A stretch of 64,000 bases of DNA from Spironucleus salmonicida (Eukaryota; Fornicata; Diplomonadida; Hexamitidae). Location of the stretch: assembly GCA_000497125.2 (NCBI GenBank), contig CM035323.1:256001-320000 (forward strand). Reading direction: 5' to 3'. Positions within the stretch are counted from its first letter, which is position 1. Each line of letters opens with the position of its first letter. The notes beneath the pieces are model-generated. The model was not told the DNA's origin. It saw nothing but the letters and a program-made list of their open reading frames with translations, and made no database searches. A program made the position numbers and the translations under genes. Below, piece after piece: positions 23,520-36,608 of this stretch.

Positions 23520-23700
23520 GGAGAGATTTTGGGTATTATTGTGATTATTATATAATAGTTGGATTACAGTAGAAAGTAATAAATAATAATTGAAATTAAG
23601 AATGCATATTATGGATATTATATAATATAAAATAGCTAATTGTTTTGAATGGGGTTTCTGAGGAAATATACTATATTCACGTAGATGGACACACAGTCAC

Positions 23701-24522
23701 TCAACACTGATACTGCTGTATCCGTATGTTTCTTTCGACCAGTTTAGCGTGCTTTTATGCCTGTATGCGCTTCGTCAGAAACACTGACAGCACGGTAAGC
23801 AAAATTAGCAAAATCAGGGCTGCCACTGCGCCCACAATGGCGAATATTGCGGTGCTTGATAGCAGAGAAGAGGGAGTTTCTGGGTTTTCTTGGTCCGCAA
23901 TGCATACCCCGGCTATCATCACCAAGCCATCCTTGCACGCCCCACACTAGCTGAAAGGCGCGTAACCGGCCGCCCCGCATACACACTTATTTGCCACGCA
24001 GCGCCCCTGACCGTTGCACTCGGTGGTGCCGCGGAAACAGTTCGCGCTGACGCACTTTCCACTCACTTTCACGTACCCAGCCAGGCACTCCATGCAGCCA
24101 GAGTTGACGTCCAAGTTCGCATCCGTGGCACACAGATAGCAGTACCCTGCCGAGTTCCGTTTCGCGCAGACGCACATTTTGCTGGCACAGACACCCTGTG
24201 GTGCGCACTGGAACGGAGCATTGCCGGTGATACACTCTTCGTTGCTGCACTGTCCGGTTTCTGTGACCGTTGCACCAAAAAGGCACGAAAAGCAGCCGTT
24301 TTGAGGGTCGTTCAGACGCCAGGTCCCGCATGTCGCACAGGAGAATGCGTCATTGGCCAGAATGCATTTCCCCTTACCCATGCATTACGTTTTCCCGACT
24401 TTGCAGCGGTCAGGGAGACATCCTGTGTCGGTTTCACGTGTACCCGGGGGGCACTACGTAGTTTTTGGTGTGGGAAGCGTATCGTCGGTTGATTTGGTAT
24501 TATTGGTGGACTGTGAGGGCAT
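23701..24522 (-). CDS. Cysteine-rich surface membrane protein
   Basis: 273 residues. Residues ~22-205 hold some 28 cysteines in CxxC and EGF-like spacing (CATCGTWR, CVCAKRN, CVANKCVCG). A single C-terminal membrane segment (AIFAIVGAVAALILLILLTV) is followed by a basic tail (TKRIQAQKHAK). This is the layout of diplomonad cysteine-rich membrane proteins and Giardia high-cysteine membrane proteins. No clear cleavable signal peptide follows the chosen ATG, although hydrophobic codons without an ATG lie just upstream (LFIFLL). The N-terminus may therefore be incomplete. Likely exposed at the cell surface. Confidence 0.75.
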
Positions 24523-25376
24523 TTGTAGAAGGAAGATGAATAAGGGTTTGATATTAGGATAGAAGTAAAAATACGGTTTTAAGTTTTTGTACTGTCCTAA
24601 ATTATGAAGATTAACATGAAAATCTGCGCATGATAAATTTTATTATAGTGAATAGTAATAAATATATGAAAAAATTAAAACATTTATTGTATATAAAATC
24701 TGAATTTAATAATAGTTTTAAGAATGAAAACTAAATGCGAGAGTGATGGAATGCAAATATTAAGTTGGTACTATGCTAAAAAACAACCAAAAATAGTTTA
24801 TAAAACTAATAAATAGTTTGATAGATTGATTTGACTGCTGGCTAGTTAAATAAATATATTAGTCTCTAGATTTTGGTTTGAGATAAAACGAACACAAAGA
24901 TTGATAAAATACTTGGAAATGATAGAATTTCAATGATTTACAATGAACTTTATCAGTTGACAGTTAAGCTTACTTTTAAATAAACTATACTGAAGTTTGA
25001 ATATAAATTAGAACGCGAATAATAGAAAATAATGATAGTTTTGACAAATAATCTCTTTTATATATAAGTAAAATAATTATTAGATAAACTTTTCACTGAG
25101 TATTTTATTTGGGATTTCCTAGTAAAATCCAGTAGACTATTATAAATGTTGATAAATAGTTATACGCAGTATCGTAATTTTATATTAAGTTTAATTAGTA
25201 GTGGTAACTTAATCGGGCTCTTAAAAATTATACAGTATTTTATGATAGACCCTTCGTTATTTATGATTAAGTTATGATCATATAATATACATAATGCTGA
25301 ATTATGTATAGTTTTAATACAATATCGTCCTATTTTCCTTATATAATATATAGGTTTTGAAAAGGTACCACTTTAA
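24523..25376. other. AT-rich spacer (0.85 kb)
   Basis: No gene or RNA recognised. TGA is frequent on the plus strand. Confidence 0.45.
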
Positions 25377-26039
25377 ATGGAAACAATAGATCTAACATTC
25401 CTCGATGCAGCATTTAAGGGTATAACTACTACACCGTATATACTTATTGTAGCTAATTCGCCATAAAAAACGGAATTTCTTGAACATTTATTAAAAGCCT
25501 CATCCTAAGTCTTAGCTGCTGATGGAGCAGGTGATATAGTTAGCTAATTTTCTACTAATTTTAGACTTATTGGAGATTTTGATTCTGTATCACAAAATAC
25601 TGCTGATATTTAAGGAGATACTTATAAAGATAATTCAGAATCAACTACTGATGTTGAGAAATGTATAACTCATGCAAAATAATTTTTCACTTGGTAAATA
25701 ATTGTTTATAATGCATTTGGAGGGAGAATGGATCACACACTTTATAATGTGTTTTTAGCTGGAAAGAATCCAGGTGTGATCTTCCTTAATGATCAGAATG
25801 TTACACTGAGTATTCACGGTAATACAATAATCAAACCAAATGTTTAGGCTACCCATTTTGGATATTTTCCATTTAAAGATTGTCATGTAAAAACTAAAGG
25901 TTTAGTATGGGATATTGATGAATAGGTTTCATGGGATGGTTTAGTATCAGCATGTAATTTGAAAGATAATTCTAAGGGCGAATATATAGAATTTGAAACG
26001 CTAGGCAATTTGTTCATTATCATGAGCTGGTAGATTTGA
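25377..26039 (+). CDS. Thiamin pyrophosphokinase
   Basis: 220 residues, near the family length. TPK motifs in order: VLAADGAGDIV, LIGDFDSV, STTDVEKCI and AFGGRMDHTLYN, followed by the C-terminal beta-sandwich with KGLVWDIDE. The enzyme transfers pyrophosphate from ATP to thiamin to make the cofactor TPP. Its presence suggests thiamin salvage rather than de novo synthesis. The substrate- and metal-binding acidic residues (DGA, GDFDS, TD.EK) are intact. TAA or TAG occurs about 12 times in frame. AT-rich gene; the start is the first ATG after a TATATAATATATA stretch. Confidence 0.88.
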
Positions 26040-27165
26040 GAATGAAAAGCATCAATGTTTCGTTATAAAATAATAATTATTATGAGACGGCCAAAAAATT
26101 ATCTAAAGTAGTTAATTTGCTTACTTTACATTAAATTTAGTAATGATCATTATAATTCTCTCACTTAGTTATATATTTTTAATTTATAATGCAACAAAAA
26201 TTCAATTTAAAATATGAACCTAGCAGAAATAAATAATAATAAAATCATTTTTATTTATGCGGACTTAATTATTATACTTTAATTTATATTTCTTAAATTC
26301 GTCATATAAATTTATAGTAAAGTAGATAACAATAAAAATTAAATATGCCTTTTTTGGAAAAGTATTCTCCATTGAAAAAGATCTGAAGTAGAATATTATG
26401 CTAGATCAATTTGAAAGTAGGTTTGTGTAAATCTTATAATTTACAATTATTATAAATTAATAGAAATATATATTTCTATAGCAATACTTCAAAAATTCTG
26501 ATAATTAATATTTTAACTTCAGAAAGAGCGTTACTATTTTTATTTAAATTATCTATTTATAAAATCATCTATATTTATCTGGTATAATATGTTAAACGAA
26601 TTTTTATAAATTTATTGACAATAGACATATTTCAGTAAGTTTATAAACGTATTTTGAAGATAATAGATTAGTTTGTTGCTCTTCAAGGATAACAGCAAAT
26701 AATATCTACATATATTATAAAATATAGATAAATAACTATATTCTCTATTAATATAACTTATAAGCATTGAATTTTAGCTTTTTAAGTTGAAAATATGAAA
26801 GCATTTTATTCATTAAGTTTATAAGGATATTCACGACAACAATGATAACTATAATAGTATCAGACCAATTTGATGTTTATCTTAAATACATTAATAAATA
26901 GCATTTTTATAGATACCATTTACTTTATATTAAGTATAATAAATATAATAGATATTTTAATAATTTATCAATTTTGTATATATTTTATGATAATAAGTGT
27001 TACATAATATATAGTTTTAGATTTGATAGTTTTTATAAAGTTTTAAATGTCATATAATATATTATCCAATCTTGTTTTTAATTAATATTCTGATTTGTGA
27101 TTTCATAATTATCTTTATTTATATATAGTATATATTTATCTATACTAAATTTACATTCCGCAATA
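26040..27165. other. AT-rich spacer (about 1.1 kb)
   Basis: Nothing recognised; no long TGA-free frame noticed. Confidence 0.45.
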
Positions 27166-27678
27166 ATGTCAAATAAGATATTGATTATTTCGGATGATAA
27201 CAGCAAGGCTGAACAATACATATCAACATTTACATCTACTCAGCTCTCATTTTCAACCACATTTACTTAAGAAGAAATATCTGGTGCAATTATAGTTTCT
27301 AGCGGCTCCCCATCTACTCTTAACTGCCTTTCATCTAGATACACCCAACTCATCAATAATGTTCGTAGATTCCCTATTGCTATAGTATCAATGAATAATG
27401 ACAAAGCTCTTTCAGATAAGTCGTATGCTTATGTTGAAGTTTCTGAGATTATTCTTCCTGTCTCTGCTATAGTATCTGGAATCCATGCAAGACCATGCTA
27501 ATAAGGATAAAGAGCTATTAAAGCTTTTAAAGATGGTTCATTCATATAATTTTTAGAATCTTATATTCAGAAAGGTTTTATGACTGTTGAACCTGAAAAA
27601 GTTTCTAACGCAGCAAGAATCGTCATTAAGCCTGTTTTTAAGAAGCATGGCAAATGGGGATGGCTTCCAAGAGAATGA
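27166..27678 (+). CDS. Small protein, possibly a degenerate Ras-like domain (170 aa)
   Basis: 171 codons to TGA. The order of elements recalls a small GTPase: first strand KILIISDDNSKAEQYISTF where a P-loop would sit, a later strand GAIIVSSGSPSTLNCLSS and RRFPIAIVSMNNDKAL where the NKxD strand would be. However, GxxxxGKS is absent and NKxD is only N-N-D, so it would not bind GTP in the usual way. The C-terminus is basic (KPVFKKHGKWGWLPRE). This may be a pseudo-GTPase or an unrelated alpha/beta fold. Confidence 0.55.
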
Positions 27679-28163
27679 AATATTTTCTTTAGTATATTAA
27701 TATTCTATGATTTGCAATCACAGTAATCTTAAATGATGCAACATAGTGCGATAGTCTGATAAATATAGTTTTATTACTTAAATCTTCAATTATGTAACCA
27801 GTATAAACCGATATGAAATATAACAAATAGTAATTATTAAATAAAGTTTTGATTTTTATAAAGTAAATAACTGTTAAACCCTTTATATTGAATAGATATT
27901 TCATTAATACTATGACCATTGGTTATTTTAATTTAATTGGTTTTAAAGAATTGTAAGTGATATCATCTTTATGATTTTCTATTATTACTTTTTAAATTAA
28001 GCGAGCTAATAATATATACATATAAATAATAATAATTAATTTGAGGATTTATCCATAGTTTTTTCACATTACCAACTCATTATCTCATAAAAATAAATAC
28101 TATTCTGTATTTAATAAGGTTAAATCTCTTTCCTATTTTACACTCCACTTCCGTTCTAATTTA
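27679..28163. other. AT-rich spacer before MAPK
   Basis: No gene supported. CACTCCACTTCC lies at 28141-28152, a start-element variant for the MAPK. Confidence 0.4.
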
Positions 28164-29243
<1,080 letters not shown>

Positions 29244-29650
29244 AACATGTTAATATTTAACCTTCATTGTTGATTTATAAGCTTTTCTGTCGAAATCAGG
29301 TTATTCTAGTAAGAAAAATCATAAAACAAAAGCCAGTGTATCAGACAAAACAATTAATTTTCGCACCAATTCTGATCTAACAGTGTATTGATTAGTAAAT
29401 CATCGAAATAGCCTTCTTAATACCATGTCCTAGTAATTAAGACCCAACAACTTCATTACTCCACAACTATTTTCCCATAGTTACCACCAATATGCAGACA
29501 GAATTTACCTATACATAATCTCTCTGGTCCTATTTTCCCGCTCTAAAGATTTAATTATTATTCACTTAAAACAACATTTTTTCGTAAGCCAACTCCACAT
29601 TGCAAGTAACCCTAATAATCTAATTCATTAAAATGCGAATATTCCCAGAC
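29244..29650. other. Spacer with no supported gene
   Basis: A plus-strand frame of about 95 codons starts near 29429 and overlaps the small gene that follows, but it shows no family features. Left unannotated. Confidence 0.35.
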
Positions 29651-29845
29651 TCACCATGTAGTGTTACAGATGGTAGCAAAGTCGTCAGTGCTCTCTCCGT
29701 CTCCGTCATTGACCCATGTTTTGTCAAGTTCTGCATCTAACCAGGTTATGCTAGCAGGCATGGAAATGCTGTTAACCAGCGAGCAGGGACTGGTTCTAAC
29801 GGTCTGCTTATGGGTTGGCAACAGCTTTCGTAGTATCTTCTTCAT
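29651..29845 (-). CDS. Small hypothetical protein (64 aa)
   Basis: 64 codons plus TGA without any TAA or TAG. It starts MKKILRKLLPTHKQ, is basic at the N-terminus and acidic at the C-terminus (WVNDGDGESTDDF). CTCCACTAA directly precedes the ATG, the same position as the start-proximal element of other genes, which is the main support. No family recognised. Confidence 0.45.
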   Translation of the reverse strand: MKKILRKLLPTHKQTVRTSPCSLVNSISMPASITWLDAELDKTWVNDGDGESTDDFATICNTTW

Positions 29846-30062
29846 TTAGTGGAGGTGATATTCCAGTTTTCTATGGTAATATATATTATTTTTCTGGCAC
29901 AAAACTGCTCTAAAAATATGATATGATTGCAAATCTACCAGTATATATTTCACGCATTGGGCAATCTACAGTTTTCATATAATACTGTTTTATTACTATT
30001 ACATATTCAGAACAATTAAAATTCCGTAGTATCAAATATTTGCTATTAATTACATTCCACTG

Positions 30063-30070
30063 TCCACTCC
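30063..30070 (+). promoter_or_regulatory. TCCACTCC start-proximal element (propeller protein)
   Basis: Exact octamer 3 bases before the ATG at 30074, preceded by a partial copy (TCCACTG). Confidence 0.5.
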
Positions 30071-30073
30071 AAA

Positions 30074-30874
30074 ATGTACAATTTCGTGCTTTCTTCCACC
30101 CCAGACGCAGACGTTTATTCTGACTCGTTTTCCGTATACCACATGAGCACTGGAGCGGTATTAGCGACCTCTGAGTCCCCGATTACAGCTCTTTGCGGAA
30201 CTTCGAAAAACTTCATATTTGGCACTCAGTCGAAGCAGCTAGTCCGCAACGGCGTCCCAGAGCCCATTTTCAAGCAATTGGCGGTCTTTAACCTCACGCC
30301 AGAGCTCCCTTTCTGCTTGCGAAACGGCGATATCGTCTTAAACTAAAATATTATATACAATCGCTCCGTTTCGGTGACAGCGTGCAACGGCACGTCCTTT
30401 GGGGACCGCGACGGCATCGTTTTTACGCTCGAAAACGGCAAAATAACGCACTTCAGAAACCACGAAAATGCTGTTATTTCGCTATAAAAAGATGTTGTTA
30501 TCACGACTCGTTCTGTGTTTTTGGGGGCCAAAAAGGTGTTTTCGGCCGCAAGAATCGACGGCGGCCTCGCTTTTAACGGCAAAATTTACGTTCTCGTGGG
30601 CGAAAAAATCGTTATTTTTAAGGAAGAAATTGAAATTGAAATTGATTTTCCGTGCCTTCCTCGAATCTCGAAAAGTGTGCCATAACTGCAAATTAAGAGC
30701 TTTTAAGGCGAAGTTTTAGTCTTCTCAAATGACGGAATTGTTTACGGGCTGGATGGGCAGGAGAGAATGAAATTAGCAGGAAAGGAGTGCACGGCAGAGT
30801 AGGCAAAAGCTGCGTGGGTGGTTACGGAGTTATATGCTAACGAATTGGGGGTATACGATGAGGGTGAGATTTGA
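30074..30874 (+). CDS. WD40-like beta-propeller protein (266 aa)
   Basis: 267 codons to TGA. The sequence is a series of short beta hairpins with recurrent patterns such as SVYHMSTGAVLATSESPITA, GTSFGDRDGIVFTLENGK and GEVLVFSNDGIVYGLDG, spaced about 40-45 residues apart, as in WD40 or PQQ-type propellers. WD dipeptides are mostly lost. Such proteins act as scaffolds in ribosome biogenesis, trafficking or signalling; this one cannot be assigned. It is shorter than a seven-blade propeller, so it may have six blades or be divergent. Confidence 0.65.
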
Positions 30875-31233
30875 AAATATTAGGGATTTTTGTTTATCAT
30901 TTTTGTGAAAATGTTAATATTATATGAATATAGAAGTATATTATTTTTTTAAAGTATATTAAGATTAGAAACTAAAACTTCTATTATGGGTTAATATAAA
31001 TAAGGAAGTATTTTAGGTGCTGGGAGTTTTTGAATTTAGGTAGTATATGTAGTTAAAAAATGTTTAGAATTATAGTAAAATTTTTAATTTGGGCGGTTAT
31101 ATTAAAATAAGGGAGTTTAATAGAAATTTCAGGCCAATGAGTTTTTAGCTATGTATACAAATCTTAAATTTTTATAGAAGTACAAAACAAAATAATAGGA
31201 CTATATGATTATGGATTTAGATTGACAGTAAGA
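30875..31233. other. AT-rich spacer
   Basis: Nothing recognised. Confidence 0.4.
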
Positions 31234-32571
31234 ATGCTGATTTTACTTGGATTTATTCCTAAATCTCTTAACTGTTTGGAGGCATATAAATAATTTAACA
31301 AGCATTATAATAAGCTATTTGATAAATAAAAATAGGATATCTTTTGCGAAAATTATCTTGGGTTTTAAAGTATTAGAAGTGAGTGTCCAAGATGCATTAT
31401 TACTGATATCTATGATCTAGATTTTAATACATTGCGTGGATTAACTCCATTATAATATGAGGTTTAATCTAAAACAACAACCTGTCAATAAACTTATTGC
31501 TATGCCCCAGATCCACTTCCACGTTTATCCGAAATTCCCAAGTCTATAGATCTGCGCGAGCTAGGATTAGTTACATTATCAAAAAACTAACTTTAATGTG
31601 GTTCATGTTGGGCATTTGGCACTATTGCCTTATTAGAAAATGCTGTATTAAGAGATTAAAAGAAAATCAATTAGTAAGAGTTTAAAAAGAATGCGGGTAC
31701 ACTAGATCTATCAGAGTAGTTTACTCTTTCTAATACTTTTGGCTTTAGTAATTACTGTGAAGGCGGTGACACTGTTACTGCCTTAAATTATTAAGTAGAC
31801 AATAAAAATATATGGCCAACCATAGAGACAACTTAAAATTTTCCATATGACTAGGTGAAATACAAAGAGAAGCATTCTAAAAATGAAAGTTTTGACCCAA
31901 AGTTAGAAAAATCTCAATACTTATTACCATATAAACTTTACCAGAGAACTAATATGTAAAATTTAGTAGGAACGCCCTAAACTCCAGTTATAAATCTAAT
32001 GAATGTGAACTAAGAGGTCGAAATAGAAAAGGTTTAAATGTATTTAGCTAGAGGAATTGCTGTAATAGGCTCGATATTCATAGACCCGAAAAGTAAAATG
32101 TCTTAAATTTTAGCTAGTTATACAGGAAAATATGTGATACAAGGCTATTCGTGTAATGGTACTGGTAATCACTAAATTTTAATTGTTGGGTATGGTAAAT
32201 TTAAAGGTGTGGATGTTTGGATAGTAAAAAACTCATGGGGAGCATAATGGGGAAATCAAGGGCATATGTATATTGAACGTGGTAACAATTAACTTTGCAT
32301 CGAAAAATATGCATACGCGATTATTCCTAAGTATTATGATGAAAATGAAGGTGTATTTACCAGTAGTTATATGACTCCTTATACGCTAAAGCGAGGTTCC
32401 TCTGGATTAGACGATGAAAATCAAAAGTCATGGCAATACTATGCACAGGCTGGAACAATTTCTATTCTAGTAATAGGAAGTATAATTGGTATCATAGTAT
32501 CAATTATTATAATTAAACAAAAAATGAAAGCTAGAAAAAGTTTATATTCTGTGTAATAATTTATTAACTGA
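31234..32571 (+). CDS. Papain-family cysteine protease with C-terminal membrane anchor
   Basis: 445 residues. Signal peptide (MLILLGFIPKSLNC), propeptide with several Cys, mature domain starting near IPKSIDLRELG. Catalytic residues are present: Q and Cys in QLQCGSCWAF, His in GTGNHQILIVGYG and Asn in VKNSWGAQWG. After the catalytic domain come ~50 residues and a membrane segment (ISILVIGSIIGIIVSIIIII-like, ~20 residues) with a short basic tail. It is therefore a type I membrane-anchored C1A peptidase of the lysosome-like or secretory system. About 40% of Gln codons here are needed as TAA/TAG, including the oxyanion-hole Gln region. Paralogue of 46034-47386. Confidence 0.92.
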
Positions 32572-33197
32572 CTTATTTTTCAATATATTATAATTTTAAT
32601 CATAATTTACGGATACACTACTATAAGATATTTATAATATTAATGTTTCAATAGTAAGGTCTATTGGGAATATAATTTATAAAAGACATGTTACTTAATA
32701 TTAAACTAAAGTATAGTGATATTTAATATCTACTATAAGTTCAGTTAGTAATTATTTGATAATATTTATGATTTTTGTTCATACAATGCTCAATATATAT
32801 ATAGTATTTTACTATGAACTTAACTTAATTAATAATTGTCATTTTTAAAAACTGATATTTATCCAACACTAATTAATATGCTAACAATTATAATTAATTT
32901 CTGCTTCAGCAATATGATAATACCTTACTTTCAAATAATATAAATAAAACTAAGCTTTAAGTATAATTAAATATCTGATCATACACATTCGATATAACTA
33001 AGGCTAGTGCTGAAAAATATTATAAAATAATGATCCTTAATAATTTTCAATAGTTGCTAAGAAAGGTAGATAGACTATAAATAGATATCATACTAAAATC
33101 TCATATATGTTTTTAACATAATCTATGAAAATAGCAGTATTCTTAATGACATTATTTGTTATGTAAAATTTTAATATAATATATAATTGATATTCTT
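32572..33197. other. AT-rich spacer
   Basis: Nothing recognised. Confidence 0.4.
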
Positions 33198-33205
33198 TCC
33201 ACTCC
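33198..33205 (+). promoter_or_regulatory. TCCACTCC start-proximal element (RPC6)
   Basis: Exact octamer 5 bases upstream of the RPC6 ATG. Confidence 0.5.
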
Positions 33206-33210
33206 CTTAA

Positions 33211-33852
33211 ATGGACCATCGCAGAGCATTTGATAAAATTTATGATTCCTTGTAATAACTTGAATAAAGAGCATTATTTAAACTTATATTTAAATAAAAA
33301 AATGAAGGTGCAACAGTATAATAATGTTAAGAATTACTAGGTCGTGCAGGAGTACGCCCAACTGAGACATCAATTTTTATCAAACAACTTCTATAGTTAC
33401 GGCACATTTAAAAGAATAAATCTGTATTAACATGTTCATTTTTCAATCAGTAGTAATAATCCGATCCTTGGTGCACTGATGGTGCTATAAATGAAAATTA
33501 TGCACAATAATTACAAAATTTAACTTTGAAGATTATCAATCAAGCATAGTCTCACCCAACATTAGAATATATTACTGCGTGTCTTAATTAGTCTGCAGCA
33601 GCTCGTGCTGAATTGACGTAAAAGTAAGCTTAAACAGTCTTAAATGTTCTAGTTTATGATGAAAAAGTTGTAGAAATTCAGACAGTAGGATATAAATTTT
33701 GGAGTGGTAAATCAAATTAAGGTAGTGGTAAACTTAATTGTGGTGCAGGAATTGGTACAGTACCTTGTGGATAATGTGAATTTGCGGGAGTTTGTGATGA
33801 TAATTTTGCAAAAGGATGTGTGTATATGAAAGAATGGTGCTAAGGTGTATGA
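33211..33852 (+). CDS. RNA polymerase III subunit RPC6 (RPC34)
   Basis: 213 residues (human about 316). Winged-helix segments are visible at residues ~10-90 (QELLGRAGVRPTETSIFIKQ, then LRHIQKNKSVLTC). The C-terminal cysteine cluster VPCGQCEFAGVCDDN...GCVYMKEW matches the CxxC...C...C ligands of the RPC6 iron-sulphur cluster. RPC6 works with RPC3 and RPC7 in promoter opening and TFIIIB contact. Very rich in TAA/TAG Gln codons, about 25. The protein is shortened, apparently between the winged helices and the cluster. Confidence 0.88.
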
Positions 33853-34085
33853 AAATATATTATAGCTGCTTATAATTTTAGTATGAATGAGATTTTTTTA
33901 GTAAACCGGAGGATATTTAGACAATGGAAAAATGCGCTTGTTATTATAAAGTAGCTGAATATTAGTAGGATGGTCTTATTTATGTTATATGTTAGCGTAC
34001 AATAAATTATATCGTATATTTAGGCTTAATAAAATAACTTTAAAAATAAATAGTTATATTATGAAAAATATGAAATATAAACTTA

Positions 34086-35672
34086 TCACTCCGTTTTCTC
34101 TATCTCTTGCTGACATTCTATACCCGGTACACTTACCTTAAATAATTGGTTTAATACGCTATCTATAACATCGCTTTAGAAGTCGTTTTTAATTCTTCTT
34201 AGTCTACCGAATAATCCTGGTGCTTTAATACTCATAATATTGATATCAGGTTAGTTACTCATAATAACCTGGATAAGTAGTACGGCGGCTTTTTAGACAC
34301 TGCTACAAAGTTAAAATCTATCCATCAACTCACATACGATTTATATTAAATTAGTGGAAACAATAAGTCGAGAGTTAGGTTGTTTCATTGCATAATTTTT
34401 CAAGGCAATAATAAAAACCAAAGCATCATAAAGATGAGTGGAGAATATACCATATGTCATAAGAGCTTCTACATCATGGAAATTCAAATCTGGTAATTCA
34501 GTTTGTTAAAATGAATACTCTAGTCCTTTTTAGACAATTTACACGGCAATTTATAGTCTATGTTTATAAATATTATAAAAAGGTGATTCGGAAGCATCAA
34601 GAACGCTAAGACAGCTTGCTGGGCTGAAAACACAGATTTTTTAAATTGATTTAGTAGTAGCAATAATGGTATTATTTTTCATCATTGACATATATCGTAA
34701 GTCAAATTAATACTTACCTAACATTCTGGCATCTACTCTAATCGAAAACCGCATAATTTATTACCTAAGCTGCTCAGGAGTAACCCAAAACTCAAAATTT
34801 TGCACTGAACCATCAGGAAAAATAATCTTTAAACCAGCTGCAATCTAAACAAATGATGAGATATCAGAACTCTCCAAAGGGTTGGGAAATGCGATAATCT
34901 GAATGTTCTAAAACACCTATTCCTTCAAATCTATTTCCTACTCTTAAAAGATCAGATTTCGCACAATTAAATGGAAAATTACTGGCGCTCTATTTTACGG
35001 AACAAAAGCGATGTTCGCAGTACTCTACATGGTGAACAGATTCACAACGTTAGGAGTATAAAAATCGCTCGCATATATCATCTGATTATGCGAAACGATC
35101 CCAGAAAGGCCAGACTTATCGCTGTAGCTCTCGGGCCGGGGCTCGAAGTTGCAGCTGCTCAGATGCTCACCGTAGAGCTGGAAATCGCAGTTAAGAAGTT
35201 CCTAGCAGTTACCCCCGAAAATCTAATGGTTCCGGCAGTAAACTTTCGACTGCTGTACTATCTGGCACTCCTCGTTTGCAGTCGAGAGCGGGTAGAGCTC
35301 CAGTACTTTGATCTGCTACGAGATGGAGAGGCTCTCCTGCGTGACAGACTTTTGGGCGAACTGGAAGTTGAACTGTGCGACTTTCTGCTTCGTCGGAATA
35401 ACATAATTGGCCGTGAGGGCGCACACAGGGCATCTCGAAATCGGAATTGATGGGAGCTCGTTGTAGAGACAGCGTGTGCAGAAAACACATCCGCATGCAG
35501 CCTTTACGAGCTGCGGGTACATTTCCTCGCAGAACTTGCAGGCATGAAAATGCTGAGCCTGGGGGTAGAATTTGTCAAAATGGCATGATAGCTGCGCTGC
35601 ATTTTTGATTTGCGCCGGTGTCAGGTCAAAAGAAATATCTAGAATCGCGTAAAGCTACTGGAGCGTTGCCAT
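34086..35672 (-). CDS. RING-finger protein (candidate E3 ubiquitin ligase, 528 aa)
   Basis: A RING-type zinc finger occupies residues ~47-88: CKFCEEM...CGCVFCTRCLY...CPVC, with the expected C3-C-C4-like spacing. A second possible zinc-binding stretch (CRNHQIFGGNCQELLNC, then GEHLSSC) recalls the TRAF/SIAH zinc fingers. The C-terminal ~350 residues are an alpha/beta region of unknown fold. The first third is GC-moderate and the rest AT-rich, without any TGA. TCCACTCC (with a second copy CTCCACCTCC) lies upstream. RING proteins usually recruit E2 enzymes; the substrate is unknown. Confidence 0.75.
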
Positions 35673-35682
35673 TCTGCTAAGT

Positions 35683-35690
35683 GGAGTGGA
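35683..35690 (-). promoter_or_regulatory. TCCACTCC start-proximal element (RING protein)
   Basis: Exact octamer 10 bases upstream of the ATG at 35672 on the minus strand. Confidence 0.45.
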
Positions 35691-35950
35691 GGTGGAGCGG
35701 TATTTTTGTAGTGAGTGTATATATTGTAATAATAGTATATAGATATAAAAGAAAAGAAGTGAGAAATATACTGATTGATATAAAATATTTATTACTGATA
35801 ATCGTTTAAGTAGAAATTTTCAAAACAAACTTAAAATAACTATTTGTTACAATATCAGTGGATTCAGTTAAAGCAAAAGTGGATGGAGGAATAAAACATG
35901 GTTAATCTAACAATTGTTGTTTAAAGTGAAAATAAAGCATCACTTAATAA

Positions 35951-36262
35951 TCATAAAATATTCAATTATTTCGCAGCAGATTTTATGACAATTCTTTCTA
36001 ACTCTGAGCAGACAATTTTATAATCTTACTGATTGCAATTTTCCATAATCACGAGAGATGTCTGATTTGAGAAGGATATCTCGGTTCCTTAATTTGTAAA
36101 TTTTTAATCTCTTATAATTTTTATATTGGTTTCTTCAGATGAAACTTCTAATAATTCGGTAAACATTGGTGTTTATTAACTTTTAATATAGTACTATGTA
36201 GTACTATCCTCTGAAACCAAACGTGCAATTTGCATTATTAAGCTAGGATGAATTGTGAACAT
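35951..36262 (-). CDS. Small hypothetical protein (103 aa)
   Basis: 104 codons to TGA. Starts MFTIHPSLIMQIARLVSEDS. Mixed composition, no membrane segment, C-terminal helix LERIVIKSAAKQLNIL. TCACTCCACATTA directly precedes the ATG. An antisense or alternative frame is also partly open. No family recognised. Confidence 0.45.
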
Positions 36263-36331
36263 TAATGTGGAGTGAAAATTAAATATTATAAATATATTAT
36301 TATATATTCAGTGACTGATATAAATAATTAA

Positions 36332-36553
36332 ATGAGCCAGGGCACTGAATAAAGTATATCTTTTTCCATCGTTTTAAATAGTAATTAAAGCTAAATAAAT
36401 ACTAATATAACAGCTGTTTCAGCTAATCAGTAGATTTTAACTTAAATAAATAAGAACTAACGTTTTAACCTTAAATATTACATCTTGAAGAAACTACGCT
36501 CCATCGTCTTAATTCATCCTTTTAAATAGATAAATCCATTTATTACTTATTGA
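36332..36553 (+). CDS. Doubtful small ORF (73 aa)
   Basis: 74 codons from ATG to TGA in AT-rich DNA, Ser/Asn/Gln-rich (MSQGTEQSISFSIVLNSNQS). No start-proximal element and no family; the opposite strand is open too. Kept only as a possibility. Confidence 0.2.
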
Positions 36554-36608
36554 AGATAAATATTATTACAAATCAGTCACTCACGCCTCAATTTACGTAT
36601 TTAACCTA

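Noticed and set aside
29429-29716. Plus-strand 95-codon frame starting MSQQLRPNN
   Set aside because: No family features, overlaps the better supported small minus-strand gene, no start-proximal element.
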